NCBI GenBank assembly: GCA_035282865.1
Contig: DATEVB010000106.1
Location: forward strand, 1 to 19,185
Length of the DNA: 19,185 nucleotides
Direction of reading: 5' to 3'
Source: UBA4744 sp035282865
GTDB lineage: Bacteria > Actinomycetota > Acidimicrobiia > Spongiisociales > UBA4744
The position numbers were made by a program, and so were the translations under genes. A model generated the notes under the pieces. It did not search any database and was not told the origin of the DNA. It saw nothing but the letters and a program-made list of their open reading frames with translations. This document shows, in pieces, positions 6,866-15,131 of the stretch. Each line of letters starts with the position of its first letter. Position 1 is the first letter of the stretch.

Positions 6866-7069
6866 ATGCCCACCTACGAATACGCATGCGAAAAGTGCGG
6901 GAAACGCTTTGATGTCGTTCAATCGTTCAGCGACAAACCTCTCCGCAAGCACCAGGGGTGCGGAGGCAGCGTCCAAAAGGTTTTCCACCCCGCCGGGATC
7001 ATCTTCAAAGGCTCAGGGTTCTACGTGACCGACTCGAAATCGAACAGCTCCAAGAGTGAGGATTCGTGA
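6866..7069 (+). CDS. FmdB-family zinc-ribbon protein
   Basis: The 67-residue protein begins MPTYEYACEKCGKRFDVVQS and ends with IIFKGSGFYVTDSKS, both hallmarks of the FmdB/CxxC-CxxC small zinc-ribbon family. The biochemical role of the family is poorly known; the name comes from a putative regulator of formamidase. The first ligand pair is C8/C11. The second pair, normally CPxCGG, reads HQGCGG here, so one cysteine is replaced by histidine, which could still bind zinc. The protein ends in a Ser/Lys-rich tail. The TGA stop is shared with the GTG start of mtnP (GTGA), so the two are translationally coupled. The start has GAGGAA about 12 bases upstream. Confidence 0.85.
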   Translation: MPTYEYACEKCGKRFDVVQSFSDKPLRKHQGCGGSVQKVFHPAGIIFKGSGFYVTDSKSNSSKSEDS

Positions 7070-7848
7070 TCGGAGTAATCGGGGGTACCGGCTTCTATGA
7101 ATTCCTCAACGACGCCAGGGAGGTCGTCATCGAAACCCCGTACGGTGACCCGTCGGCACCGCTGACGGTTGGGTCCGTTGCCGGAGCCGAAGTGGCCTTT
7201 GTCCCGCGCCACGGCCGCGACCACCAGTTCCCCCCACACCTGGTCCCCTATCGGGCCAACATCTGGGCGTTGAAAGAGGCGGGAGTGGATCGCATCATCA
7301 GCCCCACCGCCGCCGGAAGTCTGGTCAAGGAGTACGAACCCGGGCATCTGGTCGTCTCCGACCAGCTCGTCGACCGCACATGGGGCAGACCCTCAACGTT
7401 CTACGAGGGTCCACGGACCGTCCACGTGTCCTTCGCCGACCCCTACTGCCCTGAGCTTCGTCCCCTTGCCGTCGCATCCGGCCGGGCGGCCGGCGCCACC
7501 GTTCACGAACGCGGCACCATGGTGGTCGTTCAGGGACCACGCTTTTCGACTCGAGCCGAAAGCAAGTGGTTTGCAGGGCTGGGCTGGGAGGTGATCGGCA
7601 TGACCCAGGCACCCGAGGCCGTCCTGGCAAGGGAGCTGGAGATCTGTTTTGTCAACATTGCCGTGATCACCGACTACGACGTGGGCATCGAAGGAGACAT
7701 CCCGCCGGTCAGCCACGCCGCCGTCATCGAGCGATTCCGGGCGACGCTCGGCACCCTGAAAGATGCCGTCAGGACCATGATTCCACGGGCGGCCGGCACT
7801 CCCCGCGCCTGTGAGTGCGCTACGGCATTGGTGGCCGCAGGTGGATGA
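7066..7848 (+). CDS. mtnP: S-methyl-5'-thioadenosine phosphorylase
   Basis: The 260-residue protein belongs to the trimeric purine nucleoside phosphorylase/MTAP family and releases adenine and methylthioribose 1-phosphate from methylthioadenosine, a by-product of polyamine synthesis. Motifs are IGVIGGTGFYEF (2-13), VPRHGRDHQFPPH, SPTAAGSL, VQGPRFSTRAES, GMTQAPEAVLARELEI and VITDYDVG. The DYD segment corresponds to the acidic residues that select a 6-amino purine and argues for MTAP rather than an inosine-type or methylthioinosine phosphorylase. The GTG start overlaps the stop of the zinc-ribbon gene. Some uncertainty about MTA versus other nucleosides remains. Confidence 0.88.
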   Translation: MIGVIGGTGFYEFLNDAREVVIETPYGDPSAPLTVGSVAGAEVAFVPRHGRDHQFPPHLVPYRANIWALKEAGVDRIISPTAAGSLVKEYEPGHLVVSDQLVDRTWGRPSTFYEGPRTVHVSFADPYCPELRPLAVASGRAAGATVHERGTMVVVQGPRFSTRAESKWFAGLGWEVIGMTQAPEAVLARELEICFVNIAVITDYDVGIEGDIPPVSHAAVIERFRATLGTLKDAVRTMIPRAAGTPRACECATALVAAGG

Positions 7849-8065
7849 GTCCACGATCGAGTTCGATCAGCCATTCCCCGGAGACCGTTGCCAGCCGTCA
7901 GGGAACCACAACGAGGGGAGCTTCCTCGACCCTTTGCTCCACGTCAACAGATCAGTCGCCCGGCGATGATCTTCACCGGCCGGGCGCCGGGCCGCCTCAC
8001 CGGCCGGGTGCTCGAGGCGGCACGACCCCCTTCCCAGCGTCTTGCCGCCGGGATACGGTGCCGGG

Positions 8066-8620
8066 GTGTACTGGTTCCGCCGTCCCCCTTACCTGCGGTG
8101 GGTGGCCGCCGCCCTGCTGGTCGCCGCGGCCGCCTGGTTGGATCTGCGACCCGACCCAACCGAGCTCCGACCCTTCGCGGCCATCGATCTCCCCACCGGA
8201 GCGACCATCGAGGCAAGCGAGATCGACTGGCGCCTGGTCCCGCGCGGAGTACTCCCGCCTTTTGACGACCCGGCCGGCGTCGTTGTCAGGTCGGTGGCAG
8301 CCGGTGAGCCGTTACTCCCCTCGTCGATTGCCACGGACCGGGTTCCTGCTCCGGACGGATGGTGGACCATGGAAGTGCGCCTTCCGAAGGGCGCCGTACC
8401 GGGCCAGCCCGTTCAGCTCATCGTGCTCCCGGCAGATCCGACCGGTGCCCTGCAGTCGGTGATGGGGCTGGTGATCGTTCCGACCCCCGGCCAACAGGAC
8501 CCTTTGGCGGTAGAGGAGCTACCCGGCTTGATCGCGGTACCCGGGGAAAAAGCCATTCTCGCCGCCGCCGCCATCGCCGACGGGAGGGTGTCGGCGATCC
8601 TGGGGGCGGACTCTGGCTAA
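8066..8620 (+). CDS. SAF-domain membrane-anchored protein (CpaB/flagellar P-ring like)
   Basis: The product is about 184 residues: a short basic head (YWFRRPPYLRW), one membrane segment (AAALLVAAAAWLDL) and a SAF domain starting at FAAIDLPTGATIEASEID. The segment VVVRSVAAGEPLLPSSIA matches the usual GRVVL...GEPL pattern, and a periplasmic tail follows. SAF domains occur in CpaB pilus-assembly and FlgA proteins, but no pilus genes are nearby, so the function is unknown. The GTG at 8066 is preferred over the TTG at 8042 because the resulting chain begins just before the anchor; neither has a strong ribosome-binding site. The 217 bp between mtnP and this start show only GC-rich repeats of CACCGGCCGGG and no gene. 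The gene is probably co-transcribed with uppP, 10 bp downstream. Confidence 0.75.
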   Translation: MYWFRRPPYLRWVAAALLVAAAAWLDLRPDPTELRPFAAIDLPTGATIEASEIDWRLVPRGVLPPFDDPAGVVVRSVAAGEPLLPSSIATDRVPAPDGWWTMEVRLPKGAVPGQPVQLIVLPADPTGALQSVMGLVIVPTPGQQDPLAVEELPGLIAVPGEKAILAAAAIADGRVSAILGADSG

Positions 8621-8630
8621 CCTGCCGCCA

Positions 8631-9389
8631 ATGCTCGACGCAATGCTGTGGGGCCTGGTTCAGGGCTTGACCGAATTCCTGCCAATTTCCTCCTCCGGGC
8701 ACCTCGTTCTCGTCCCGGCATTTCTGGGCGTCGAACCCCCCGACCTGGCCACGTCGGCGCTGCTCCATCTGGGAACCCTGGCAGCGGTGCTGGTTTATTA
8801 CCGCCAAGACCTCGTCAAGCTGGTCCACTTCCGTCGGGACCCGGAGGCCCGCCACGTGCTCAACTTGCTCATCATCGGCACCATCCCGGCCACCATCGGG
8901 ATCGTGCTCGAGCGGCAGCTGGCACTGTTCCAGGAATCCGAGACGGCAGTGGCCGTGGCCCTGTTGGTGACCGGCATGGTGCTGGTCGGGTCGGGATTCA
9001 TCGTCCGCAAAACCAGGACGCTGGAACAGGCGACCGCCACCGACGCGGTGCTGGTCGGCGTTGCCCAGGCCACGGCGTTGCTTCCGGGGATCTCCCGCTC
9101 CGGTATGACCATCACGGCTTCGCTGGCCCGGGGTCTCACCGGGGAGCAAGCCGCCCGGTTCTCGTTCCTCCTGGCCGTTCCGGCCATAGCCGGGGGAGCG
9201 ATCATCGAGGCCGCCCAACTGACCGGCAATGGCGGGATACCGCCTGAGCTGTGGATGGGCGTGCTGGTGGCGGCTGTGTCGGGATATCTGGCGATCGCCT
9301 TCCTGATCCGGACCCTGGTGCGGATAGGACTCAGACCGTTCGCGGTTTACTGCTTCGTCGTCGGGATCCTGGCGCTGATCCTGCTGTAG
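8631..9389 (+). CDS. uppP: Undecaprenyl-diphosphatase UppP (BacA)
   Basis: This 252-residue multi-pass membrane enzyme dephosphorylates undecaprenyl diphosphate to recycle the lipid carrier for peptidoglycan and confers tolerance to bacitracin. Both signature motifs are intact: GLVQGLTEFLPISSSGHL near the N-terminus (8-25) and LLPGISRSGMTITASLARG in the middle. The chain is mostly hydrophobic, with segments consistent with the BacA fold, and of normal length. The ATG at 8631 gives the typical short MLDAMLW lead-in; a second ATG at 8643 is possible. It follows the SAF gene by 10 bp and converges with the ThDP-enzyme gene 58 bp away. Confidence 0.95.
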   Translation: MLDAMLWGLVQGLTEFLPISSSGHLVLVPAFLGVEPPDLATSALLHLGTLAAVLVYYRQDLVKLVHFRRDPEARHVLNLLIIGTIPATIGIVLERQLALFQESETAVAVALLVTGMVLVGSGFIVRKTRTLEQATATDAVLVGVAQATALLPGISRSGMTITASLARGLTGEQAARFSFLLAVPAIAGGAIIEAAQLTGNGGIPPELWMGVLVAAVSGYLAIAFLIRTLVRIGLRPFAVYCFVVGILALILL

Positions 9390-9447
9390 AAGGCGCCGGG
9401 CAATGCATTCCTCGCTTCTCTCAGCAGACTGCTCGGATCGGGCCCTG

Positions 9448-11067
9448 CTACTGGGCGTAATTGGAACTCGCCCGGAACGTCTCGGCAATATGCACATTGA
9501 CCAGCGCCGGCTTGCCGCTGGCAGCCGCTCGCTCCAGTGCCGGGCGGATCTGGCCCGGTGAGTCGACGAACTCCCCGTAACCTCCCAGACCTTCGACCAT
9601 CAAGTGGTACGGACGGATCCCCAGGTCGGTCGCTACCAGGCGATCCGGGTAGAACGCCCGGTGGAAGGTCTTGATGTTGTTCCACACGCCGTCGTTGCCG
9701 ATCACGCCGATCACCGGCAGACCGAGCCGCACGAACGTGTCGAACTCCATGCCGTTGAAGCCAAAGGCTCCGTCGCCGTAGACGATCCCGACCCGTCGAT
9801 CGGGATGAACCACCCGGGCGGCAAGGGCAAACGGGGCACCCGTTCCGAGCGTCCCGAAGGCGCCGGCGGTGAGCGTGTCGCCCTGTTGGGCCGGCCGGAG
9901 CCATTTGGCCGTGGTTGAGACGATGTCGCCACCATCGAGCGAAACGATCGAGTCGGCAAAGAAGTCGGCCACTTCTCTGGCAAACCGCTCAGGGTGGACG
10001 GGGGAAGCGTCCGACTCGGCCGCTTGCTCAGCCTGAGCCTGGGCCTCGATTTCCGCCTCCATGATGTTCTCCGTCCAGGCAGGCAGGTCGGCCCGGGCAA
10101 ACTGGTCGGCAACTTCATTCAGTTGGGCGAGGAAGCGGGCCGGATCGGCGGTGAGCCCGGTGTGAGCCGGTCGGTTCCAACCGACCTTGCTGGGATCGGC
10201 GTCTATCTGCACTACGTGTGCGTCCGGGTGGATTGTCTGTCCATATCCGGTTCGAAAGTCCCAATCCACGCCGAGCGCCAGCACCAGATCAGCGTCGGCA
10301 AAGGCCACAGAGCGGCGGCGGTTGCCCAGCAGTCGGTGTCCGTGCGGCAGTGCTCCCCGGGCGTTGTCGTTGAGGTACACCGGTGCCTGGAGAAGGTCGG
10401 CGAAGCGCCGCAGCTCAGCCTGTCGCCGAAGCCCGCCGCCGGCGAACACCACCGGCCGTTCGGACCGGGAGAGCCGCGCCGCGACCTCCGCCACATCGTC
10501 CATCGAAGCGCCCGGCTGCGAGGGTCGGTGGCCTATCGGCCAGGCGATGGTCGACTCCTCCACCATGTCGAATTGCACATCCATCGGCACGTCGAGGAAC
10601 ACCGGCGCTCCCCGACCTGCGAAAGCGTGGCGGGCGGCCGTGGCGATGTAGTCGGCCAGCCGGTTGGTCTCCCAGGCGGTCGCCGCCCAGGCGGTGATGG
10701 AGCGGAAGAGCTGCGGATGGTCCATCTCCTGCAGTCCGCCCTTCAGCTCTTGGCGAATGAAGTGGCGGCCGCCCAGTAGCAACACCGGGGCACCTGCGAA
10801 CCAGGCGTTGGCGACCCCGGTGATGGCGTCGGTGACACCCGGCCCGGCCGTGACGACCGCTACTCCGAGTTTTCCCGTGAGCCGGTAGTACGCCTCGGCG
10901 GCATGGACGGCGGCTTGCTCATGGCGCACATCGACGACCCGGACCCCTTCCTGTACGCAGCCATCCAAGATGGCGACGATGTGCCCACCGGTGAGGGTGA
11001 AGATGGTATCGACCCCCTCGTACGAGAGGGCCCGGGCGATCACCTGCCCGCCGTGGATCTTGGCCAT
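9448..11067 (-). CDS. ThDP-dependent enzyme, ILVBL/acetolactate-synthase-like
   Basis: The 539-residue protein has the three-domain layout of the acetolactate synthase/2-hydroxyacyl-CoA lyase superfamily. The Pyr domain holds GVDTIFTLTGGHI (18-30), the catalytic glutamate E50 in VRHEQAA, and TAGPGVTDAITGVANA. A central domain (about 188-330) follows, then a PP domain with the ThDP/Mg motif GDGAFGFNGMEF (431-442) and N458. The GGHI wording recalls human ILVBL (HACL2) and related acyloins or lyases more than anabolic IlvB. The likely chemistry is C-C bond cleavage or formation next to a carbonyl; the substrate is unknown. The ATG at 11067 starts the conserved AKIHGGQVIARAL; an in-frame ATG 30 bp upstream is less likely. 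No small regulatory IlvN subunit is nearby. It ends the minus-strand catabolic series. Confidence 0.8.
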   Translation of the reverse strand: MAKIHGGQVIARALSYEGVDTIFTLTGGHIVAILDGCVQEGVRVVDVRHEQAAVHAAEAYYRLTGKLGVAVVTAGPGVTDAITGVANAWFAGAPVLLLGGRHFIRQELKGGLQEMDHPQLFRSITAWAATAWETNRLADYIATAARHAFAGRGAPVFLDVPMDVQFDMVEESTIAWPIGHRPSQPGASMDDVAEVAARLSRSERPVVFAGGGLRRQAELRRFADLLQAPVYLNDNARGALPHGHRLLGNRRRSVAFADADLVLALGVDWDFRTGYGQTIHPDAHVVQIDADPSKVGWNRPAHTGLTADPARFLAQLNEVADQFARADLPAWTENIMEAEIEAQAQAEQAAESDASPVHPERFAREVADFFADSIVSLDGGDIVSTTAKWLRPAQQGDTLTAGAFGTLGTGAPFALAARVVHPDRRVGIVYGDGAFGFNGMEFDTFVRLGLPVIGVIGNDGVWNNIKTFHRAFYPDRLVATDLGIRPYHLMVEGLGGYGEFVDSPGQIRPALERAAASGKPALVNVHIAETFRASSNYAQ

Positions 11068-11081
11068 GGGGAAAAGATAGC

Positions 11082-11096
11082 TGCCGGGAACCGGCA
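11082..11096 (-). terminator. Small hairpin between the Eis-like and ThDP-enzyme genes
   Basis: TGCCGG and CCGGCA form a perfect 6-bp stem with a 3-base loop. On the minus strand it is followed by GCTATCTTTTCC, and it lies 14 bp after the Eis-like stop and 14 bp before the next start. It could be a weak terminator or a leader hairpin affecting the ThDP-enzyme start, which has no visible ribosome-binding site. Confidence 0.3.
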
Positions 11097-11109
11097 ACCA
11101 GCGGCCGGC

Positions 11110-12327
11110 TCAGAAGTAGTGCGGGCACCAGGGTCGCCGGTGCCACCCGAACATCCGATCTGCCCGAAGAACTGCCTCGAGGTCTCCGGTCAATCGGCCG
11201 GCTTCATGCAGCAGCCGGAAGCTCCCCTCACCGAGATAGCGGGCACTGAGGCCGGCCACATCGAACGTCAACTCGGGCGCCGCGGTCGACCGGCGGCATT
11301 CCGCACCGTCCGGCCCTCCTTCGAGCTCGAAGACGCCACCGACGTCGGGCAGGAACGGATCGACCACCTCAAACACCAGCCGGCCCTCCGCCCCATAGCG
11401 ACGTCCCGCCAAGGAAGCCGGTATATCGAGCAGGCGCGCCCAAAGTCCGTCACCCAGTTTGGTCTTCAGGCGGCGCGGATCGGCCAGCAACACCGACAGC
11501 AACTCCTCGGTGGGTCGGCTATTGGTCTTGATGGTCTGGATGAGGTCCACCGAGAAGGCGTAGCTCCACAGGGCGGCTTCGGCGGCCGGCGTGACGGCCA
11601 TCAACTCGGAAGCCCGCAGCTCACTGGCGGCATGTCCATGCTCCCACTTGTTCCGAACCCGGTACCGCAGATACCCGAGGGCTTGGCCCTCTTCCTGATA
11701 GATCGCATAACGGTTGGCCGTCAGGCCGTCACGCCAATGTTCCAGGTCCAGGACTTGCACATCCCACTCCGCATCGGAACGACTGAGGAAGCCGGGCCAG
11801 GTTGGGCACAGACGCCCGTAGATCAACGGCAGCGTCTTTCGAGCTTCACTCTTCTCGATCAGCCGCACGTGTCCCGGAGTGGGAAGGCTCGTCGCCAACC
11901 TGGTGTGGCGCCGATCGATCTCGAAGCTTGCATCGACGGTGGCAACACCGTAGCCGTACCGGCTGTAGATGGTGCTTTCGGACGCCCGCAGCACAGACAG
12001 GGGTTCCTCACGTGTCCGAACCTCGTCGAAGTGGTAGCGGATCATATCGGTGAGAATGCCCCGGCGGCGGTGGGTGGGCACCACCGCGATAGCCGTCAGA
12101 CCGCCGGTTGGGATCTTACCGCCCGCCGTCGTCAGATCGAACGAATAGGCACCTCCGGTACCAACGAACTGCTCACCATCCACGGCGGCAATCGATCGAT
12201 CGAATTCAAAGGTTTTCTCGATCGCCTCGAACTCTTCGTCCTTTTCGTCGAAGTTGAAGGCGCGCTCCCAGACCTGGGCGAAGGCGCGCAGCTCGTCGGG
12301 AACAATGGGGCGGATCGGATAGGGCAC
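11110..12327 (-). CDS. Eis-like GNAT N-acetyltransferase
   Basis: The 405-residue protein has the full Eis architecture: an N-terminal GNAT domain, a second divergent GNAT domain and a C-terminal sterol-carrier-like region. The acetyl-CoA loop is VVPTHRRRGILTDM (82-95). The segment SRYGYGVAT places Y126 at the position of the catalytic tyrosine of Mycobacterium tuberculosis Eis. The chain ends in phenylalanine, whose free carboxylate also takes part in Eis catalysis. Eis acetylates amines, including aminoglycosides and lysine side chains; here the substrate is unknown. The start is GTG at 12327. It is 256 bp from the upstream oxidoreductase gene, so it may have its own promoter. Whether it shares a function with the surrounding catabolic genes is open. 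Confidence 0.85.
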   Translation of the reverse strand: MPYPIRPIVPDELRAFAQVWERAFNFDEKDEEFEAIEKTFEFDRSIAAVDGEQFVGTGGAYSFDLTTAGGKIPTGGLTAIAVVPTHRRRGILTDMIRYHFDEVRTREEPLSVLRASESTIYSRYGYGVATVDASFEIDRRHTRLATSLPTPGHVRLIEKSEARKTLPLIYGRLCPTWPGFLSRSDAEWDVQVLDLEHWRDGLTANRYAIYQEEGQALGYLRYRVRNKWEHGHAASELRASELMAVTPAAEAALWSYAFSVDLIQTIKTNSRPTEELLSVLLADPRRLKTKLGDGLWARLLDIPASLAGRRYGAEGRLVFEVVDPFLPDVGGVFELEGGPDGAECRRSTAAPELTFDVAGLSARYLGEGSFRLLHEAGRLTGDLEAVLRADRMFGWHRRPWCPHYF

Positions 12328-12455
12328 GGCGCCAGACTAGATCCCCACCGGCGATGGACCCTCCGAATAACGACCGGTCGGTGAGCGCCGGCAGGTAGCG
12401 TCCGCGTCACGTCTCTGCGGATCAACACCCTCACGAGCGGAGCATTCCATCCCCG

Positions 12456-12566
12456 GGTGGCTCGCTCAAAGAACCCGGCGCTCGCCGGGTCGACATCGGT
12501 CAAGGCGAGGTGAGCCGCGTGGTGATGGCCGACCCCCCGGGCAACGAGCTCTGCGTACTCCGCACC
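12456..12566 (+). pseudogene. Remnant of a VOC (glyoxalase-fold) protein
   Basis: In the gap between two minus-strand genes, the plus strand reads KEPGARRVDIGQGEVSRVV followed by MADPPGNELCVLRT. This is very like the C-terminus of VOC-family proteins (GARRV...VMADPEGNEFCVL). A stop codon lies about 60 bp upstream in this frame and no start with a ribosome-binding site is seen, so only the last third or so of a domain remains. The other plus frame just upstream reads RINTLTSGAFH, which might be a frame-shifted part. The minus-strand open frame over the same bases is judged a shadow. Confidence 0.5.
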
Positions 12567-12583
12567 TTCACCCGTAGCCGGGC

Positions 12584-13750
12584 TCAACCCGCCAGCTGGA
12601 CCTCCTCGGTGAGAGTGGTCTTCACCCCTCGCTTGGCCAGCTCGGCGTAAAACGGCTGAGGCGCAACAGCCGTCTCCGGCGGGTGCACACCCGGTTCGCT
12701 CAGCTCCCCGGAACCCAGCCAGCGGGCCACGACGGCGGGCGGCGACCCGACCACCACCGTGCCTCCGGCTACACCCAACTCCTCGGACGGCCAGGCGGTC
12801 GTGTCCAGGCGGAGCCGGACCGGCACACCTCCTCGAATCCCTTCAGCCACCGTGGCGATGTCTTTGAAACCGGCGTGCTGCGGCGGCTCGGGCTGGACCT
12901 CCTCCAGCAGATCGACCAGCAAACGGCGCGGAATGACGCCCTCTACCGCGCCGACCCGGCGCGGGGCGGTGGAAGCCAGACCGATGGAGGCGAGGAACTG
13001 CAGCTTGCGCAGCGCCCCTTCGCTGAAGCCGAAGAACCGGATCTTGAACTCACATTCCTCGATCCCCTTGCCGGCCAGGCTCAGCGGAATGGTCGCTACC
13101 TCGGAATGGAGCGACAGGTGGGTCTTGGCGTAGCCGATCGGCTCAACGAAGGGGAACATCTCCTCTTCCGAAAGCGGTTCGACGTCCACGAACGCTCCTT
13201 GGCGAAACACCATCGGACGCTCGGTGATCTCGTCAAAGATCGTCCACAGCGAGTACGGCCACTTCAACGAATCGGAGAGGTCGACGGTGGCCCCGTTGTA
13301 GATCTTGACCGAACGGACGGTGTCCATCCGGGCCGCCAGATCACCGGCGTGCACGTTGGCGATGCCCGGACACGAGCCGATTCCCAGCACCGCGGTCACA
13401 CCGGCCTCCCGGAACCGTTCGTTCAGCTCGAGCTGCTTGCGCGTGGTGTGGAATAGGCCGCCCAGATCCACGTAGTGAGCGCCTGCTCGCAGCGCTCCCT
13501 CCATGACTGGGAGGTTGATCTCGTACTGGGCGGCGTTGATGACCACGTCGGCACCCGCCAGGCAAGCGTCCAGCGACGCGCCATCGCGCACATCGACGGC
13601 CGCATGTTCGTAGCCGTGCTCTCCGGCAATCGCCCCGGCTCGGTCGCCATCGAGGTCCCCGACGACAACCTCCTCCGGGCTGTCCCAGGTGGCCAGATCC
13701 CTCGCCACTACCGCTCCAATAATCCCCGCTCCCAGGAGCGCAATTCGCAT
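12584..13750 (-). CDS. Saccharopine dehydrogenase-family oxidoreductase, lysine 6-dehydrogenase-like
   Basis: The 388-residue protein begins with a Rossmann fold, MRIALLGAGIIGAVVARDL (GAGIIG at 7-12), continues with DVVINAAQYEINL and HYVDLGGLFH, then GIGSCPGIANVHAGD, and ends PGVHPPETAVAPQPFYAELAKRGV. The order and wording resemble the L-lysine 6-dehydrogenase branch of the saccharopine dehydrogenase family, which oxidatively deaminates lysine to aminoadipate semialdehyde. Related carboxynorspermidine-type enzymes share the fold, so the substrate is uncertain. The ATG at 13750 lies 18 bp after the aminotransferase stop, and aldehyde dehydrogenase genes flank the series; an aldehyde-forming dehydrogenase would fit this setting. 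Confidence 0.75.
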   Translation of the reverse strand: MRIALLGAGIIGAVVARDLATWDSPEEVVVGDLDGDRAGAIAGEHGYEHAAVDVRDGASLDACLAGADVVINAAQYEINLPVMEGALRAGAHYVDLGGLFHTTRKQLELNERFREAGVTAVLGIGSCPGIANVHAGDLAARMDTVRSVKIYNGATVDLSDSLKWPYSLWTIFDEITERPMVFRQGAFVDVEPLSEEEMFPFVEPIGYAKTHLSLHSEVATIPLSLAGKGIEECEFKIRFFGFSEGALRKLQFLASIGLASTAPRRVGAVEGVIPRRLLVDLLEEVQPEPPQHAGFKDIATVAEGIRGGVPVRLRLDTTAWPSEELGVAGGTVVVGSPPAVVARWLGSGELSEPGVHPPETAVAPQPFYAELAKRGVKTTLTEEVQLAG

Positions 13751-13768
13751 GACGGTTGACCCCCCGTC

Positions 13769-15079
13769 TCAGGTAGTTGCTTCGACGAGAGCTTCGTCGA
13801 AAGCAGTCAGCGTCGTGGCAATATCCTCATCCGAGAGGGCCGCGCACAAGAACCACGGTTCGAGAGCGTCGTCGACCGGCATCACGCCTCGCCTGATCAA
13901 CCCGCCGACGACCTCTGCGTACAGCCCGTCGTTGTGGTGGGCGGCATCGCGGAAGTCCTTCGGCGGTTGTTCGCTGAATACGATCCCGAACATGGCAGGA
14001 AGGCCGACGATGTGAGCGGCGACTCCCCGGTCGGAACAAATCCGCCCCAAACCCTCCATCAGCGATTTCCCTGCCTTCTCCAGCCGTGCGTATGGCTCCC
14101 CGGTGGAAAGGACGTCGATGGTTGCGCTTGCCGCGGCGGCGGCGATCCCGTTCCCCGAATAGGTCCCGGCCTGGGCGATCCCCCCCTTGCCCCAGGCCTG
14201 GATGACCGCGCCCCGCCCGGCGATGGCAGCCACCGGGATTCCGTTGCCGAGTGCTTTGGCAAAGGTGCCCAGGTCGGGAGTGACCCCGAAATGCTCCTGT
14301 GCCCCGCCGAGGGCAATGCGGAATCCGGTCTTCACCTCGTCGAAGATGAGAACGGTGCCGTATTCGTCGCAGACGTTGCGAAGGCCTTCGAGGAATCCTT
14401 CCTCCGGCATGATCCCGAAGGCGTTACCCAGCATCGGCTCGACGATGATGGCGGCAATGGTGTGGCCCTGGTCCCGGAACATCCGCTCGACCAGTTCGAG
14501 ATCGTTGAACGGCAAGGTACGGATGAACGAGCGGATTGCGTCGGGGATACCCGACGAGCTTGGCAGGGGCACCGGCCGGTACCGAGAACCCAGGGCCGTG
14601 GGTGGGGCTCCGGCCGTCGAGAACATCACGTAGTCGTGGACACCGTGGTATTGACCTTCGAATTTGAGGACCACGTCGCGCCCGGTGAACCCGCGCGCCA
14701 GCCGGATGGCGTGCATGGTTGCCTCGGTGCCCGTGTTAGTGAAGCGCAACGAGTCCACCCACGGGACCGCCTTCCGGAATTTTTCGGCGGCCTCCACCTC
14801 GCGCCGGGTGGTCATGGCGAAAGTAGTCCCTGCCGCGGCTGCTTCTGCTACGGCTTGCGCGACAACGGGATGGCCGTGGCCAAGGATGACGGGGCCCCAA
14901 CCACACTGATAGTCGATGTAGCGGTTCCCGTCCATGTCGTACACATAGGCGCCTTCGCCCCGATCGATGACCAGGGTGTCGGCGTCGCCCCCGTAGCGGA
15001 ACTGACTGGAGACCCCGTTGACCAGATTGGCCCTCGCCCGCCCGAACCAGGCCGCCGTCTTCTCGCCTTGCAGTCCCAT
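13769..15079 (-). CDS. Class III PLP aminotransferase (glutamate-1-semialdehyde aminomutase-like)
   Basis: The 436-residue PLP enzyme has YDMDGNRYIDYQCGWGPVIL (47-66), the phosphate-binding TNTGTEATMHAIRLARG (114-130), FEGQYHG, VEPMLGN, D247 in IFDEVKTGFR and the Schiff-base lysine K275 in GTFAKALGNG. This is the glutamate-1-semialdehyde 2,1-aminomutase-like branch of class III, which also holds catabolic beta-amino acid and amine transaminases. The catabolic neighbours and absence of other haem genes argue against HemL. The ATG at 15079 has AAGGAAG five bases upstream; a longer frame to 15250 runs into the preceding gene. It is co-directional with the aldehyde dehydrogenase (52 bp upstream) and the oxidoreductase (18 bp downstream). 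Substrate unknown. Confidence 0.85.
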   Translation of the reverse strand: MGLQGEKTAAWFGRARANLVNGVSSQFRYGGDADTLVIDRGEGAYVYDMDGNRYIDYQCGWGPVILGHGHPVVAQAVAEAAAAGTTFAMTTRREVEAAEKFRKAVPWVDSLRFTNTGTEATMHAIRLARGFTGRDVVLKFEGQYHGVHDYVMFSTAGAPPTALGSRYRPVPLPSSSGIPDAIRSFIRTLPFNDLELVERMFRDQGHTIAAIIVEPMLGNAFGIMPEEGFLEGLRNVCDEYGTVLIFDEVKTGFRIALGGAQEHFGVTPDLGTFAKALGNGIPVAAIAGRGAVIQAWGKGGIAQAGTYSGNGIAAAAASATIDVLSTGEPYARLEKAGKSLMEGLGRICSDRGVAAHIVGLPAMFGIVFSEQPPKDFRDAAHHNDGLYAEVVGGLIRRGVMPVDDALEPWFLCAALSDEDIATTLTAFDEALVEATT

Positions 15080-15131
15080 CAGTCTTCCTTTCTTCCGGTG
15101 GACGGCCGAATGATCCCGCCGGTCGGCAGTG

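Noticed and set aside
7974..8008. Two CACCGGCCGGG repeats 24 bp apart upstream of the SAF gene
   Set aside because: The motif is itself a GC palindrome and common by chance in this base composition; no further copies or array.
8042..8065. TTG at 8042 as start of the SAF-domain gene
   Set aside because: It adds only eight residues without a ribosome-binding site; the GTG at 8066 is preferred, though the choice is uncertain.
10903..12384. A 493-codon plus-strand open frame opposite the Eis-like gene
   Set aside because: The minus strand has full Eis motifs; the plus-strand translation shows no family signal.
12132..12587. Minus-strand open frame between the oxidoreductase and Eis-like genes
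   Set aside because: It overlaps the Eis start out of frame, and the same bases carry a VOC signature on the plus strand, so the frame is incidental.
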